In this document: positions 1 to 7,007 of the stretch, in pieces | Position numbering within the stretch: the first letter of the stretch is position 1 | Layout of the letters: every line of letters starts with the position of its first letter | Assembly: GCF_000772955.1 (NCBI RefSeq) | Contig: NZ_JPVO01000030.1 | Span: 1-38,696, forward strand | Origin: Ureibacillus sinduriensis BLB-1 = JCM 15800 | GTDB taxonomy: Bacteria > Bacillota > Bacilli > Bacillales_A > Planococcaceae | Length of the DNA: 38,696 nucleotides | Reading direction: 5' to 3' | Notes under the pieces: model-generated | The model's database searches: none | What the model was told of the DNA's origin: nothing | What the model saw: only the letters and a program-made list of their open reading frames with translations | Translations under genes and position numbers: made by a program

Positions 1-32
1 TGATAAACCTGAGAGATATAGAGGGATAAGAC
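1..32 (+). other. Possible group II intron 3' end (domain VI tail)
   Basis: The window begins with a short stretch that can pair CCT (8-10) with AGG (22-24) and then reads ATAAGAC (26-32). The same ATAAGAC follows a clear intron domain V at 2993-2999. Group II introns end in AY and have a bulged branch-point A about 7-8 nt before the 3' end; the A at 26 fits. Domain V itself would lie left of position 1, so this is an inference by comparison with the second copy. Confidence 0.35.
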
Positions 33-303
33 GAGAATAGTATAACTACAACACCGAACTTAGCTTTATTTACATTTATTAAGCAACCTATTGGTATTGG
101 CGATGACGTAAGTTTTGCTAGTGGAGCGGTAGAACCTAATTCAATAATTGAATTTTGGAACCATCCGACTGGCAGTCAACCATCCAATTGGTCAGCTAGT
201 ATACTTGCTGATACTCTAGGTGGGACTGGTGTTAATAGGATAAATAACTAATGAAGCCGGTGATAGTTTTTGGATTACCGCTACTGCTGTAACCTTGGAA
301 TAA
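30..303 (+). pseudogene. Start-less C-terminal fragment of a surface-protein domain, frameshifted
   Basis: An open frame without a start codon runs from GAC at 30 and reads ENSITTTPNLALFTFIKQP onward to a stop at 249-251. Protein-like sequence (EAGDSFWITATAVTLE) continues in another frame from about 244 to TAA at 301-303, so one frameshift is likely near 240-250. The composition, rich in T, S, N, G and aromatic residues, suits an extracellular beta-sandwich or adhesin domain; I do not recognise a named family. The frame starts right after ATAAGAC (26-32), the same junction seen before the fragment at 2997. It may be a 3' exon of a group II intron or simply the end of a gene that starts left of the window. 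An in-frame TAA at 27-29 shows that a plain upstream continuation in this frame is closed. Confidence 0.55.
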
Positions 304-354
304 AGTTTGATTGAAAATACCTCACAAACTTATATTTCACGTTAAAATTTGAAA

Positions 355-389
355 AATCCCTTTTGAAGAAAGATTGATCAAAAGGGATT
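355..389. terminator. Hairpin after the first surface-domain fragment
   Basis: A perfect 12-bp stem (AATCCCTTTTGA at 355-366 with its complement at 378-389) follows the fragment stop by about 50 nt. There is no good T run on the plus strand, so it may be a processed or weak terminator. Confidence 0.45.
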
Positions 390-447
390 CTTAGTCAGCA
401 GATTTATATTTGATTTTTATAAAAAAGTTTGATCATTTTCTACCTGT

Positions 448-481
448 GTTGTACAACAATCGCGCCCGATTGTTGTATAAC
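448..481. repeat. 34-nt near-perfect inverted repeat
   Basis: Two 15-nt arms (448-462 and 467-481, GTTGTACAACAATCG with one mismatch) flank the tetraloop CGCC. No T run follows on either strand. It could be an operator, an element end or an RNA hairpin; the sequence does not decide. Confidence 0.5.
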
Positions 482-487
482 GATTAG

Positions 488-583
488 CTTATATTTGCTG
501 GTTTTGTTGAAGATCGTTTTAGAACAGGAGCACCTGTAATCAGAAGAAAAGCGCAAAATCGTGGTTTGGGAACTTTAACATAA
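488..583 (+). pseudogene. Short start-less coding-like fragment
   Basis: A 31-codon open stretch without a start reads ...AGFVEDRFRTGAPVIRRKA... and stops at 581-583. It is closed upstream by TAG at 485-487. The basic residues look protein-like, but I recognise no family. It may be another remnant in this eroded region or chance. Confidence 0.2.
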
Positions 584-609
584 AAAATCGAAACATAGCG
601 GGATGTTTC
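582..609 (-). terminator. Rho-independent terminator of the sigma/anti-sigma operon
   Basis: On the minus strand a 7-bp stem (GAAACAT/ATGTTTC, 590-609) is followed by GATTTTTT. It lies about 25 nt past the anti-sigma stop. Confidence 0.65.
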
Positions 610-632
610 AGTTTAAATAGTTATTCAGTAAT

Positions 633-1805
633 TTAATTATTTAATGTTTCCTTTAAATCTAAAATAATTGACGGCTTAAAGTTTGCTTGGATAATACCTA
701 GATAAGGTAGCATAGTCATTTCGTCTGGGATTGATTGCATTTCCGGAAGAATTACCGTAAGTATCGTTTGATTGTTTTCAACATTATAGAAAGTCAAGTT
801 AGGTTGATTTGTTCCATTGAGCGTAATGTGCCACCCGGAAGGCATAATTTCAGGCTGCCCATCTACGCTAAATGAAAGATGCAGTCCGCCGTCTTGTAGC
901 TGCGTATCATAAATCGTGTACGTATGCCCTAAATAGTCAAAGCTCGTATTTGCATTGTTTTTGAAAGTAAACGGCTCAGAAAATACTGGCAGCTGGGCTG
1001 AGTAGCCTATAATTTCAAAGTATGTTGGATCGGTCTCAATAGGCAATGAAAAGCGCGTAATCCGCTCACCAAAAACTTCTGTAGCTTGATGATGTTGACT
1101 ACTAATTGCATGAACAGTTTTGATGCTTTCATTTGCACCCATGTATGAAGTTGCTACGACTTCGTTTTTATTATTGCGGACGGCGAACGAAATGCGTGCA
1201 TGCAAGCTACCATGAAGCGGAAGCTCAATTTCATCTAATTGATAGGTGCTTACTAACTTTTGCAAGGTTGCCTCTGAATATTTTTGCATCGCTTCAGTGT
1301 AGTTAGCACGATAAGTAATTTCTTTCATGCCGTTTTTTTCAATAACGCTGTCAATTTTAATCTCAAGTATAGAATCTACATGCAACGGAATTCCATTTGT
1401 GTTTAACTCCTCTTTTGTGTCTACAACGTGATGCTCATTTGTTTCTATATCCTTAGGTGCGTTAGATGGTAAACCATTGGCATGCTGGCTTGTATTATTC
1501 ATTGTCGCAATTAAAGTGAAACTAATCATTAAAATAGCAGCAGTGATGAACATTATTTTATAACGGTGACGTCTTGCTTTGATTTGCTTATGGATCTTGA
1601 TTTCTTGCATTACATTTTCAGTTAGACTTCGTTTTAATTGTGTCTCATTTAAAGTGGTAGCGAGTAGTCTTTGCTCCGTTTTTAAGTTTATAAGGTTTTG
1701 TTGGCATTTGTTGCAGTTACTTAGGTGTGTTTCAAGCTCAGTCTTTTCTTCGTTATTTAAAAAGCCTTCTACATAATCCTCCAATAAGGTATTATTGCAT
1801 CTCAT
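633..1805 (-). CDS. Membrane-bound zinc anti-sigma factor
   Basis: This protein of 390 residues probably holds the ECF sigma factor encoded just upstream until an envelope signal releases it. The N-terminus is a zinc anti-sigma (zf-HC2) domain: residues 1-50 with HLSNCNKC, the HxxxCxxC metal site. One membrane helix follows at about residues 84-104 (IMFITAAILMISFTLIAT), so residues 105-390 are extracytoplasmic. That outer part resembles DUF4179/DUF5643-type domains found on Bacillus anti-sigma factors; I say this from general pattern only. The ATG start overlaps the 3' end of the sigma gene by 14 nt and has AAGGAGGG upstream, so the two are translationally coupled. The signal sensed cannot be read from the sequence. 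Confidence 0.85.
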   Translation of the reverse strand: MRCNNTLLEDYVEGFLNNEEKTELETHLSNCNKCQQNLINLKTEQRLLATTLNETQLKRSLTENVMQEIKIHKQIKARRHRYKIMFITAAILMISFTLIATMNNTSQHANGLPSNAPKDIETNEHHVVDTKEELNTNGIPLHVDSILEIKIDSVIEKNGMKEITYRANYTEAMQKYSEATLQKLVSTYQLDEIELPLHGSLHARISFAVRNNKNEVVATSYMGANESIKTVHAISSQHHQATEVFGERITRFSLPIETDPTYFEIIGYSAQLPVFSEPFTFKNNANTSFDYLGHTYTIYDTQLQDGGLHLSFSVDGQPEIMPSGWHITLNGTNQPNLTFYNVENNQTILTVILPEMQSIPDEMTMLPYLGIIQANFKPSIILDLKETLNN

Positions 1806-2337
1806 GGAAATACCCTCCTTTTTTTGTAGCTAACTGTCGTAGCTTACACTTACTACGATGTAGTTTGTTTCGCACTTCGTTTAATGGAATTTGAAGCACC
1901 TCACTAATTTCGTCATAGCTGAGTTCATTTATATAGCGTAGGAGCAAAATCAAATATTCGGTTTTATCCAGTTGATGTAGCAGTTGGTCTAATTGTTGGA
2001 GCTGCTCTTTTTGTAAAATTTTGTTTTCAGGAGATTGTATTTCAATAGATTCTATCTCCCCATGTAAGGGTTGCTTTGACTGCTTGCGTAAATAGTCATA
2101 GCATTGATTCACAACAATACGGTAGAGCCATGCATTAAAGGAACCAACAGCTTTGTATTTATGAAGGTTATAAAAAACTTTAATAAAAATTTCCTGCACT
2201 AAATCCTGTGCAGTATCGTGTTGGCAGACTAGACGAAATACAGTTGTATAAATTTTGTTTTCGTAGTAAGTCATTATGTATGTGTAGTCCGTCTCACTCC
2301 CAGACTGAACATTTTTAACGGCTAGCTCAATGTCCAC
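1792..2337 (-). CDS. ECF-family RNA polymerase sigma factor
   Basis: A sigma-70 region 2/region 4 protein of 181 residues. Region 2 shows TAQDLVQEIFIKVFYNL and FNAWLYRIVVNQCYDYLR; region 4 shows LILLLRYINELSYDEISEVL with the helix-turn-helix to the C-terminus. I choose GTG at 2335-2337 because GGGAGGTGA sits 6 nt before it; the longer frame upstream lacks a good site. It directs transcription of a regulon that probably includes its own operon. It differs clearly from SigW in region 2, so the SigW-type promoter at 28962 is not necessarily its target. It overlaps the anti-sigma gene, the usual cognate arrangement. Confidence 0.9.
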   Translation of the reverse strand: MDIELAVKNVQSGSETDYTYIMTYYENKIYTTVFRLVCQHDTAQDLVQEIFIKVFYNLHKYKAVGSFNAWLYRIVVNQCYDYLRKQSKQPLHGEIESIEIQSPENKILQKEQLQQLDQLLHQLDKTEYLILLLRYINELSYDEISEVLQIPLNEVRNKLHRSKCKLRQLATKKGGYFHEMQ

Positions 2338-2630
2338 TTTAATCACCTCCCTTACTACTATAACGAAGGAATTTCCATTTCCTCTCAAAGAAATTATTTT
2401 TTCATTAAAAATAACCCTTTGCTATAAGAGTTATCTTGATGAAAATCTGTAATAATTCTGCTGAAAAGTAGAGTGTATCGTCTCAAATCCTCGTCAGGTA
2501 ACATTTCATAAAAGTCTTTTATTCCGCAATATGGCCTGATTGCTGAATAAGTAAAACTCTGCATTTCCATACACGTTTTTATCAAACTTTATTATTAATG
2601 ATCGAACTTAATTATAAATTATCAATCTTT

Positions 2631-2698
2631 ATTAAAAGAAAACAACTGCACCGGGAAAACCAATGAGTGCTGCTGTAGAGTACATTGTTGGTAATTAG
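2631..2698 (+). pseudogene. Tiny coding-like remnant
   Basis: A start-less frame reads KKTTAPGKPMSAAVEYIVGN and stops with TAG at 2696-2698. It looks like the last residues of a degraded gene. It has no start, RBS or length, and I cannot assign it. A hairpin (2732-2768) follows. Confidence 0.2.
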
Positions 2699-2731
2699 GG
2701 TGTAACTAACTAAATTTAAGTGGGAAAAAAG

Positions 2732-2768
2732 GCGAAACAAGTTTGAATTTTACTTGTTACGTCTTTTC
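2732..2768 (+). terminator. Possible rho-independent terminator
   Basis: GGCGAAACAAGT pairs with ACTTGTTACGTC (one mismatch plus wobble), followed by TTTTCTC. It sits just after the tiny remnant and about 160 nt before the intron domain V. Confidence 0.45.
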
Positions 2769-2928
2769 TCTTATGCAATTGTTCCATATTATTCAGTAAC
2801 TTGTTAATTAACAAAATATCAAAAATTTAGTAGCTTTCCACAATCTGTGAATGGTTTATATTTTACAAAATTACATAAAATCCATTAAAATCTACAGTTG
2901 GGGAAATAAGGAAGATATTATTGACGGC

Positions 2929-2999
2929 ACGCCATATGCGATGAAAGTCGCCTGTATGGTGTAGGCCCGAACCGAAAGCCAAATATATTGGTATAAGAC
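2929..2999 (+). ncRNA. Group II intron domain V with domain VI and 3' end
   Basis: Positions 2929-2962 fold exactly as a 34-nt group II domain V. There are nine lower base pairs (ACGCCATAT 2929-2937 with GTATGGTGT 2954-2962), a two-nt bulge C2952-T2953, and five upper pairs (GCGAT 2938-2942 with GTCGC 2947-2951). The loop is the GNRA tetraloop GAAA. Nucleotides 2-4 are CGC, the catalytic triad variant known in class IIC-type introns. The following 37 nt can hold domain VI, including a CCAA/TTGG hairpin at 2979-2991, and end in ATAAGAC with A2993 seven nt from the end as candidate branch point. No intron-encoded reverse transcriptase or domain I is visible in the window. Either the body lies elsewhere or this is a relic. 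Confidence 0.8.
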
Positions 3000-3290
3000 G
3001 GGAATAGCAATCATGCACCAGAAATTAATCAACAGTTACAAGGTTCGCCGATACCTTTAGGACGTGGTACAACTAGTGAGTTTCAATATTCTTTTGTAGA
3101 CCAGGATGGAGATACTTTAATCTATACAGTTAGCTCAGATAATCCTGGTGTACTAACAGCTTCAATGAATCCTAGTGGTGGTGCAATAACCCTTGCACTT
3201 CATAGTAAGGGGACAGCTGTTATAACTATAACTGCCGATGATGGAAAAGGCGGAACTAAGGATATGACGGCAACGTATAGAATAATTTAA
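2997..3290 (+). pseudogene. Start-less Ig/cadherin-like surface domain fragment (possible intron 3' exon)
   Basis: An intact open frame of 97 codons begins right after a TAA at 2994-2996 and has no start codon or RBS. It reads NSNHAPEINQQLQ, then FVDQDGDTLIYTVSSDNPG, and ends DDGKGGTKDMTATYRII. The pattern NHAPxI...DxDGDxLxYTVSS...ITxTADDGKGG is that of Ig-like/cadherin-like modules of large bacterial surface proteins, known to build adhesive stalks. It is placed exactly behind the group II domain V/VI, so it is best read as the 3' exon of an intron-interrupted surface protein gene. A strong terminator follows. Without a 5' exon in the window it may be unexpressed. Confidence 0.65.
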
Positions 3291-3341
3291 AAAAGCTCAT
3301 ATTCTTGCTAATGTTAGAAGAGTAATACATTTAATAAAGAG

Positions 3342-3379
3342 AAAGGCTTCATCCTCAGCAGGATGGGGTCTTTTTCTAC
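3342..3379 (+). terminator. Rho-independent terminator
   Basis: An 11-bp stem (GGCTTCATCCT with AGGATGGGGTC, including G-U pairs) followed by TTTTTC, about 50 nt after the surface-domain fragment. Confidence 0.75.
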
Positions 3380-3503
3380 TTAGCAACAAGACCTAAGCAG
3401 CGCACTGTAATGAGTAGTTCTAATCTTACTAACTTGAAGGAGGATGAACAAGGTTTTGAAACTTTATTATGAAAACAGCGACTAATCTCCAAAGAGGGCT
3501 CAT

Positions 3504-4004
3504 TTGAATATTGTAATTCGATTGTCATTGTTGTTAGGCGTTTTATTCGCATTAAACGAATGTAGTGTCGTTAATGAAAAAGATGAATTTAATAGAACGG
3601 AAAAAAATTTTCCTATAATATCAATGTCAAACAGTTAAGAAAAACCACCTTCAATAAAACTAACAATAGGTGATACCGAAATTAAAACTTACAGAGGAAC
3701 TTATACCTGGTGTTATTATGATAAGACTATAGGGCAAGAGATATCAGTATTGGCAGATCATGCACCACCGAATGAAATAGTAAATATTGAACAAGCTGTG
3801 AGTGTTAATCTAAACACTCCTTTAAAATTGGTTTTTGAAAAAGAACCAACTACATATGAAATACGAGTCTGGAACAAATATAATGTAATAGCAACGTACA
3901 GCACTTTTGAAGAGATAAAAGAAAAGGGTAAGTATGTAGTTGAAATAGTAGGAACTTGGGGAAAAAGTACTGCTACTTATGTAGTTGTATTAGATATTCA
4001 ATAA
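3504..4004 (+). pseudogene. Small lipoprotein-like gene with an in-frame stop
   Basis: A TTG at 3504 has AAAGAGGG six nt upstream and opens a signal-peptide-like start (MNIVIRLSLLLGVLFALNEC, Cys20 as lipid anchor candidate, although the residues before it are not a good lipobox). The frame meets TAA at 3636-3638 and then continues open to 4004. It reads KLTIGDTEIKTYRGTYTWCY and ends ATYVVVLDIQ. The part after the stop has no good ribosome site; ATG 3750 is internal. The whole is therefore most simply a 166-codon secreted lipoprotein gene with one nonsense codon. I do not recognise the family; the all-beta pattern suggests a small extracellular domain. A perfect terminator follows. Confidence 0.6.
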
Positions 4005-4046
4005 AAATTGAAAAACTATTAGAATCAATTTAGTAATATCTTTTAC

Positions 4047-4080
4047 GTAGGTATCTTATAAGTCTGAGATACCTACTTTT
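4047..4080 (+). terminator. Rho-independent terminator
   Basis: A perfect 10-bp stem (GTAGGTATCT/AGATACCTAC) followed by TTTTTA, 43 nt after the lipoprotein-like gene. Confidence 0.85.
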
Positions 4081-4258
4081 TATTGAATAAAACTTTAATC
4101 GTAGTTAAAAAAAAGAGGGATTTTAAAAGGTTTATTCAGAATAGATCGTACCAATTATTCATCAATATCAAATTTTGTACCTCAAATATTGATTTCACTA
4201 TATAATTTTTATTTTCAGTTCGCCTCTATTTAAATAAAGATTTTATATTCCATATAAA

Positions 4259-4307
4259 AGAAAGAGCATAACCACACACGTACTGTAGTAAGGCTCTTAT
4301 TATTTTT
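4259..4307 (-). terminator. Weak hairpin after the YcaQ-like gene
   Basis: On minus, AAGAGC and GCTCTT flank a 25-nt loop and TTCTTTT follows. It lies downstream of the minus-strand gene ending at 4353. The remainder of 4081-4258 is AT-rich and shows no gene. Confidence 0.35.
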
Positions 4308-4352
4308 TCATAAGTAAATAACTTTATTATCTCTATACAAATATAGGAAATA

Positions 4353-5546
4353 TCAGTTCATAGACTCGGCCGAAATTGTCTTACACCCGTTGAATATCGC
4401 AAACTTTTGGAAACAACTGTTCAAAGCTGTTCGTAATTGTGTTGTTTGTCTCACTCCGTTCTCGTACCAGATGTTTTTAACAACGAGTGTTCCAGTTTTT
4501 CTCTCCGCGATAATCTCGGCTCGTCCAATGAAGCTCTCTCCATATAATAGAGGCAGCACATAATAACCAAATTTTCGTTTGATTGCAGGCGTATAAATCT
4601 CCCAGGTGTAATCAAAGTCAAACAATTCCTTGATAAGTTTTCTGTCCCATATGAAATTATCTAGCGGGGCAATAAGCTCGCAACGCAATTTCGGCTCCTG
4701 ATTTTGCAAAACGGCTTCAATAAGCGGTAAATCCTCGGCGAGGCAGTACAGCATATCCTTCATTTGCTCCACGGCAACAGCAACAATGCGATCTTCGTGT
4801 AATAGCTGGCTGAAAACTTCTTTGCGCTGTGCTGCTTTTAGCCCCCAAATATTCAACCATGCATCTGACGCACGATTCCATAAGAGACCAACCGAATCGA
4901 TTCGACGCAGTACCCGCCACTTATGATGCTCAAGCTCATCTTCCAGCGGCTCTGCTGCGTTCAGCAGATTTGGCTGTATGTACTTCTTGGCTAAATCGTA
5001 ATATTTACGCGTTCCTTTTTTATGATGGATAATCAACTCACCAGTCGAATACATCTGTTCCAGCACTGATCGAGAGGAATTGTTTCCACTGCTCCAGTGA
5101 ATGGCCGATTGCCAGGAGAAATCTCCATCCAATTTTAAATCATCCGAACTTAGTGCACCGTGATTTTGGATATGAGCCCGTACTTGCGCTGTCAACGCTT
5201 CCATTTCGGGATAGCGGTCGGCATGTTGTCGGGCGGCATTCCTGTATCGCTCAAAATATGGCCAGTCCTCCACAAGGATAATGGCCAGGTTCTTGTCGGG
5301 ATAATCGACAAGGCATCTATCCTCATACAGCAAATCGGCGAGCATTCCCTTAGTAAATCCTTTTATTCGCGACTGTAACACCAATTCAGCGTTCTTTCCA
5401 CAAAGATCGATGGGGTCGTATTGAATACAGCCAACCTGCCGAACAAAGTCCAATACGCCCTTCTTCCCGCTAAATTTATATTCGTCCAAAAGTCCGTGTT
5501 TCAACAACAGAAATTGCCGTGCCTGGCGGTTTGTTAATTGGATCAT
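4353..5546 (-). CDS. YcaQ-like winged-helix DNA glycosylase family protein
   Basis: A protein of 397 residues matching the HTH_42/YcaQ (AlkX) family, whose studied members unhook DNA interstrand crosslinks and remove N7-alkylated guanine. The N-terminus (IQLTNRQARQFLLLKHGLL ... VRQVGCIQYDPIDL) carries the QxD motif (QYD) used for catalysis in YcaQ. The tandem winged-helix body and a C-terminal beta region (ELIAPLDNFIWDRKLIKELF) are in family order. ATG at 5544-5546 is chosen: AGAGGTGG lies about 8 nt before it, whereas the upstream GTG overlaps that site. It is monocistronic. Substrate range in this organism is unknown. Confidence 0.8.
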   Translation of the reverse strand: MIQLTNRQARQFLLLKHGLLDEYKFSGKKGVLDFVRQVGCIQYDPIDLCGKNAELVLQSRIKGFTKGMLADLLYEDRCLVDYPDKNLAIILVEDWPYFERYRNAARQHADRYPEMEALTAQVRAHIQNHGALSSDDLKLDGDFSWQSAIHWSSGNNSSRSVLEQMYSTGELIIHHKKGTRKYYDLAKKYIQPNLLNAAEPLEDELEHHKWRVLRRIDSVGLLWNRASDAWLNIWGLKAAQRKEVFSQLLHEDRIVAVAVEQMKDMLYCLAEDLPLIEAVLQNQEPKLRCELIAPLDNFIWDRKLIKELFDFDYTWEIYTPAIKRKFGYYVLPLLYGESFIGRAEIIAERKTGTLVVKNIWYENGVRQTTQLRTALNSCFQKFAIFNGCKTISAESMN

Positions 5547-5594
5547 GTGCGCACCCACCTCTAGTTTAGTTTTCTAATTACATTGTAGTAGGGG

Positions 5595-5726
5595 ATGGAT
5601 GAGAAAAGAAAGGGAAAACGTGAAGGGAAATTTGTTCACGTCCTCGCTGGGATGTTTTTTGGACTTATTATTGGCTGGCTCATGTCCAGTGAAAACCGGA
5701 CTGAAACCAACCAATCAGACGCATAA
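5595..5726 (+). CDS. Possible 43-residue single-pass membrane protein
   Basis: ATG at 5595 opens a frame with a basic N-terminus (MDEKRKGKREGK), one hydrophobic helix (HVLAGMFFGLIIGWLMSS) and a polar tail ending NQSDA. That is the typical pattern of small Bacillus membrane proteins. TAGGGG before the start is a weak ribosome site. A second, less protein-like frame starts at 5599. It lies in the gap behind the divergent YcaQ-like gene. Confidence 0.4.
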   Translation: MDEKRKGKREGKFVHVLAGMFFGLIIGWLMSSENRTETNQSDA

Positions 5727-5773
5727 TAAAAACTTTAAATTTAAGTAAAACTACCCAGGAGGGCATCTTTTCG

Positions 5774-6241
5774 TTATTGCATTTCTTTTGTTGGGCCCAT
5801 CACAGGTGGTACTGGTAAGCCGGCTTGACGTAATAGCACCATCATTTGGCCGCGGTGATGTGTTTGGTGGTCAATTAAGAAACGTAATAATGCACCTTTT
5901 GTTGCAACACTTGCAATCCCTGTTTCTGTTAGCAAATCCACATCGGATAGCTTGGCAACCTCTCCCTTGACCGCCACTGCTGCTTTTTCGTAAGCTGATA
6001 TAATTTCTCTTGCTGTCGCTGGTACTGGTTCATCTTGACCAATCATTGGCACAGTTAAACCTGCTAAATGACTAAAATATCCTGTTGTTTCTACTAAATG
6101 CCAGCCTAACCAACCAAGGGTACTATGCCCTTCCAAAATACTTTGTCCTAATTTGTCATCAGTTACGGCTTGTAATACTTGCAATGTTCCTTCCACAGCC
6201 ACTGCCCATTCCTTTAAAAAATCATCCACTTGTCGATACAT
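5774..6241 (-). CDS. DinB family metal-binding protein
   Basis: A protein of 155 residues with the four-helix DinB/YfiT fold. Three histidines expected to bind a divalent metal are visible: LGWHLVETTGYFSH near residues 40-55 and HQTHHRGQMMVLL near residue 125-135. Members include damage-inducible proteins and thiol (bacillithiol) S-transferases, so a small-thiol or detoxification role is possible but not shown. ATG at 6239-6241 follows AAAGGAGGAG, an excellent site; the longer upstream frame is not used. No partner gene is adjacent. Confidence 0.85.
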   Translation of the reverse strand: MYRQVDDFLKEWAVAVEGTLQVLQAVTDDKLGQSILEGHSTLGWLGWHLVETTGYFSHLAGLTVPMIGQDEPVPATAREIISAYEKAAVAVKGEVAKLSDVDLLTETGIASVATKGALLRFLIDHQTHHRGQMMVLLRQAGLPVPPVMGPTKEMQ

Positions 6242-6439
6242 CCAAACTCCTCCTTTATCATTCACTTCTACTTTATTGTACAAAATACAAAGGAAAGAAA
6301 CAAACATACGTTCTCGTTTGGAGATCAAAATATTTCTTCTAGTTGATGTTTATCAACTTGAGGTTTTATCGTTTGATTTGAAACTCTTGCTGTGCTGTGC
6401 AGGGGTCCCGGAAGCTTTTAGGTATGAATAATAAAAAAA

Positions 6440-6598
6440 CTCCAGTCGTACAATAAAGCAGGTCTGGTCAACCGACTTCGTACGAAAGGAGTACCCGTAA
6501 TGGATAATGAAAGTTTAGCGCATACAACATGGAATTGTATGTATCATATCGTCTTCGCACCAAAGTATAGAAGACAAATTATCTATGGAGAAATTTAA
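6440..6598 (+). mobile_element. IS200/IS605-type left end with truncated tnpA
   Basis: ATG at 6500 (after GAAAGGAG) opens MDNESLAHTTWNCMYHIVFA and continues PKYRRQIIYGEI, then stops at 6596-6598. This is the conserved start of IS200-family TnpA (Y1/HUH transposase, usually about 130-155 residues). Only 32 residues remain; the HUH and catalytic Tyr parts are gone. Sequence upstream (6440-6490) is probably the element's left end. The break falls directly against the next open frame. Confidence 0.75.
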
Positions 6599-6980
6599 GT
6601 GGATACAGGAAAAAATACTTCTTCAACAAAAGAGCAAGCTATTAACATACTATATTATAACTTGTTATTTTTTGGAAATAAATAACGGGGTAGGGAAAGT
6701 TGCTAACGCTGTATTAGCGTACATAACTTCAAAAATTCCTGTAAGGTTAGCAAGTTCAAAGCTATTTAATTACTTTTTTAGTACATTTACTGGTTGGGCT
6801 ACAGCTACTATTCAACCTACTTATACAGGTACTTGGGTTACACGCGCTTGGAGTGAATATGACCAGATGTATATTTCCAAATGTACGGTTGTTCATTATA
6901 CTGATGCAAAGCGTTCAGGAGTTAAGGATGTAGCATATTATGAGATTAATAGAAGTACAAGGCCAAATTTAGCGTATTAA
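6585..6980 (+). pseudogene. Small unknown protein, 5' end replaced by IS200 remnant
   Basis: The open frame of 131 codons begins inside the tnpA stub in another frame, and its first residues derive from transposase and junction DNA. The native-looking part starts around NNGVGKVANAVLAYITSKIP and ends YYEINRSTRPNLAY. I do not know the family. A helical N-terminal part is followed by a beta-rich, aromatic tail (TGTWVTRAWSEYDQMYISKC), which recalls small secreted Bacillus proteins. No convincing ribosome site precedes ATG 6585. The next gene, 27 nt downstream, is a small membrane protein, so the pair may be a secreted-factor/membrane-partner unit broken by the insertion; this is inference. Confidence 0.5.
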
Positions 6981-7007
6981 ATGTGATTTCAAGAAAGGAA
7001 GAATATT

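Noticed and set aside
448..481. Second domain V or an integron attC site
   Set aside because: The length is 34 nt, but the stem has no two-nt bulge and the loop is not GNRA. The arm ends do not give the attC core orientation.
2394..2585. 63-codon minus-strand frame upstream of the sigma gene
   Set aside because: TTG start without a ribosome site and no family resemblance. The DNA more likely holds the sigma operon leader; it is not excluded as a relic.
6085..6431. Plus-strand frames overlapping the DinB gene
   Set aside because: They are shadows of the DinB gene on the other strand; no ribosome sites and no homology signals.
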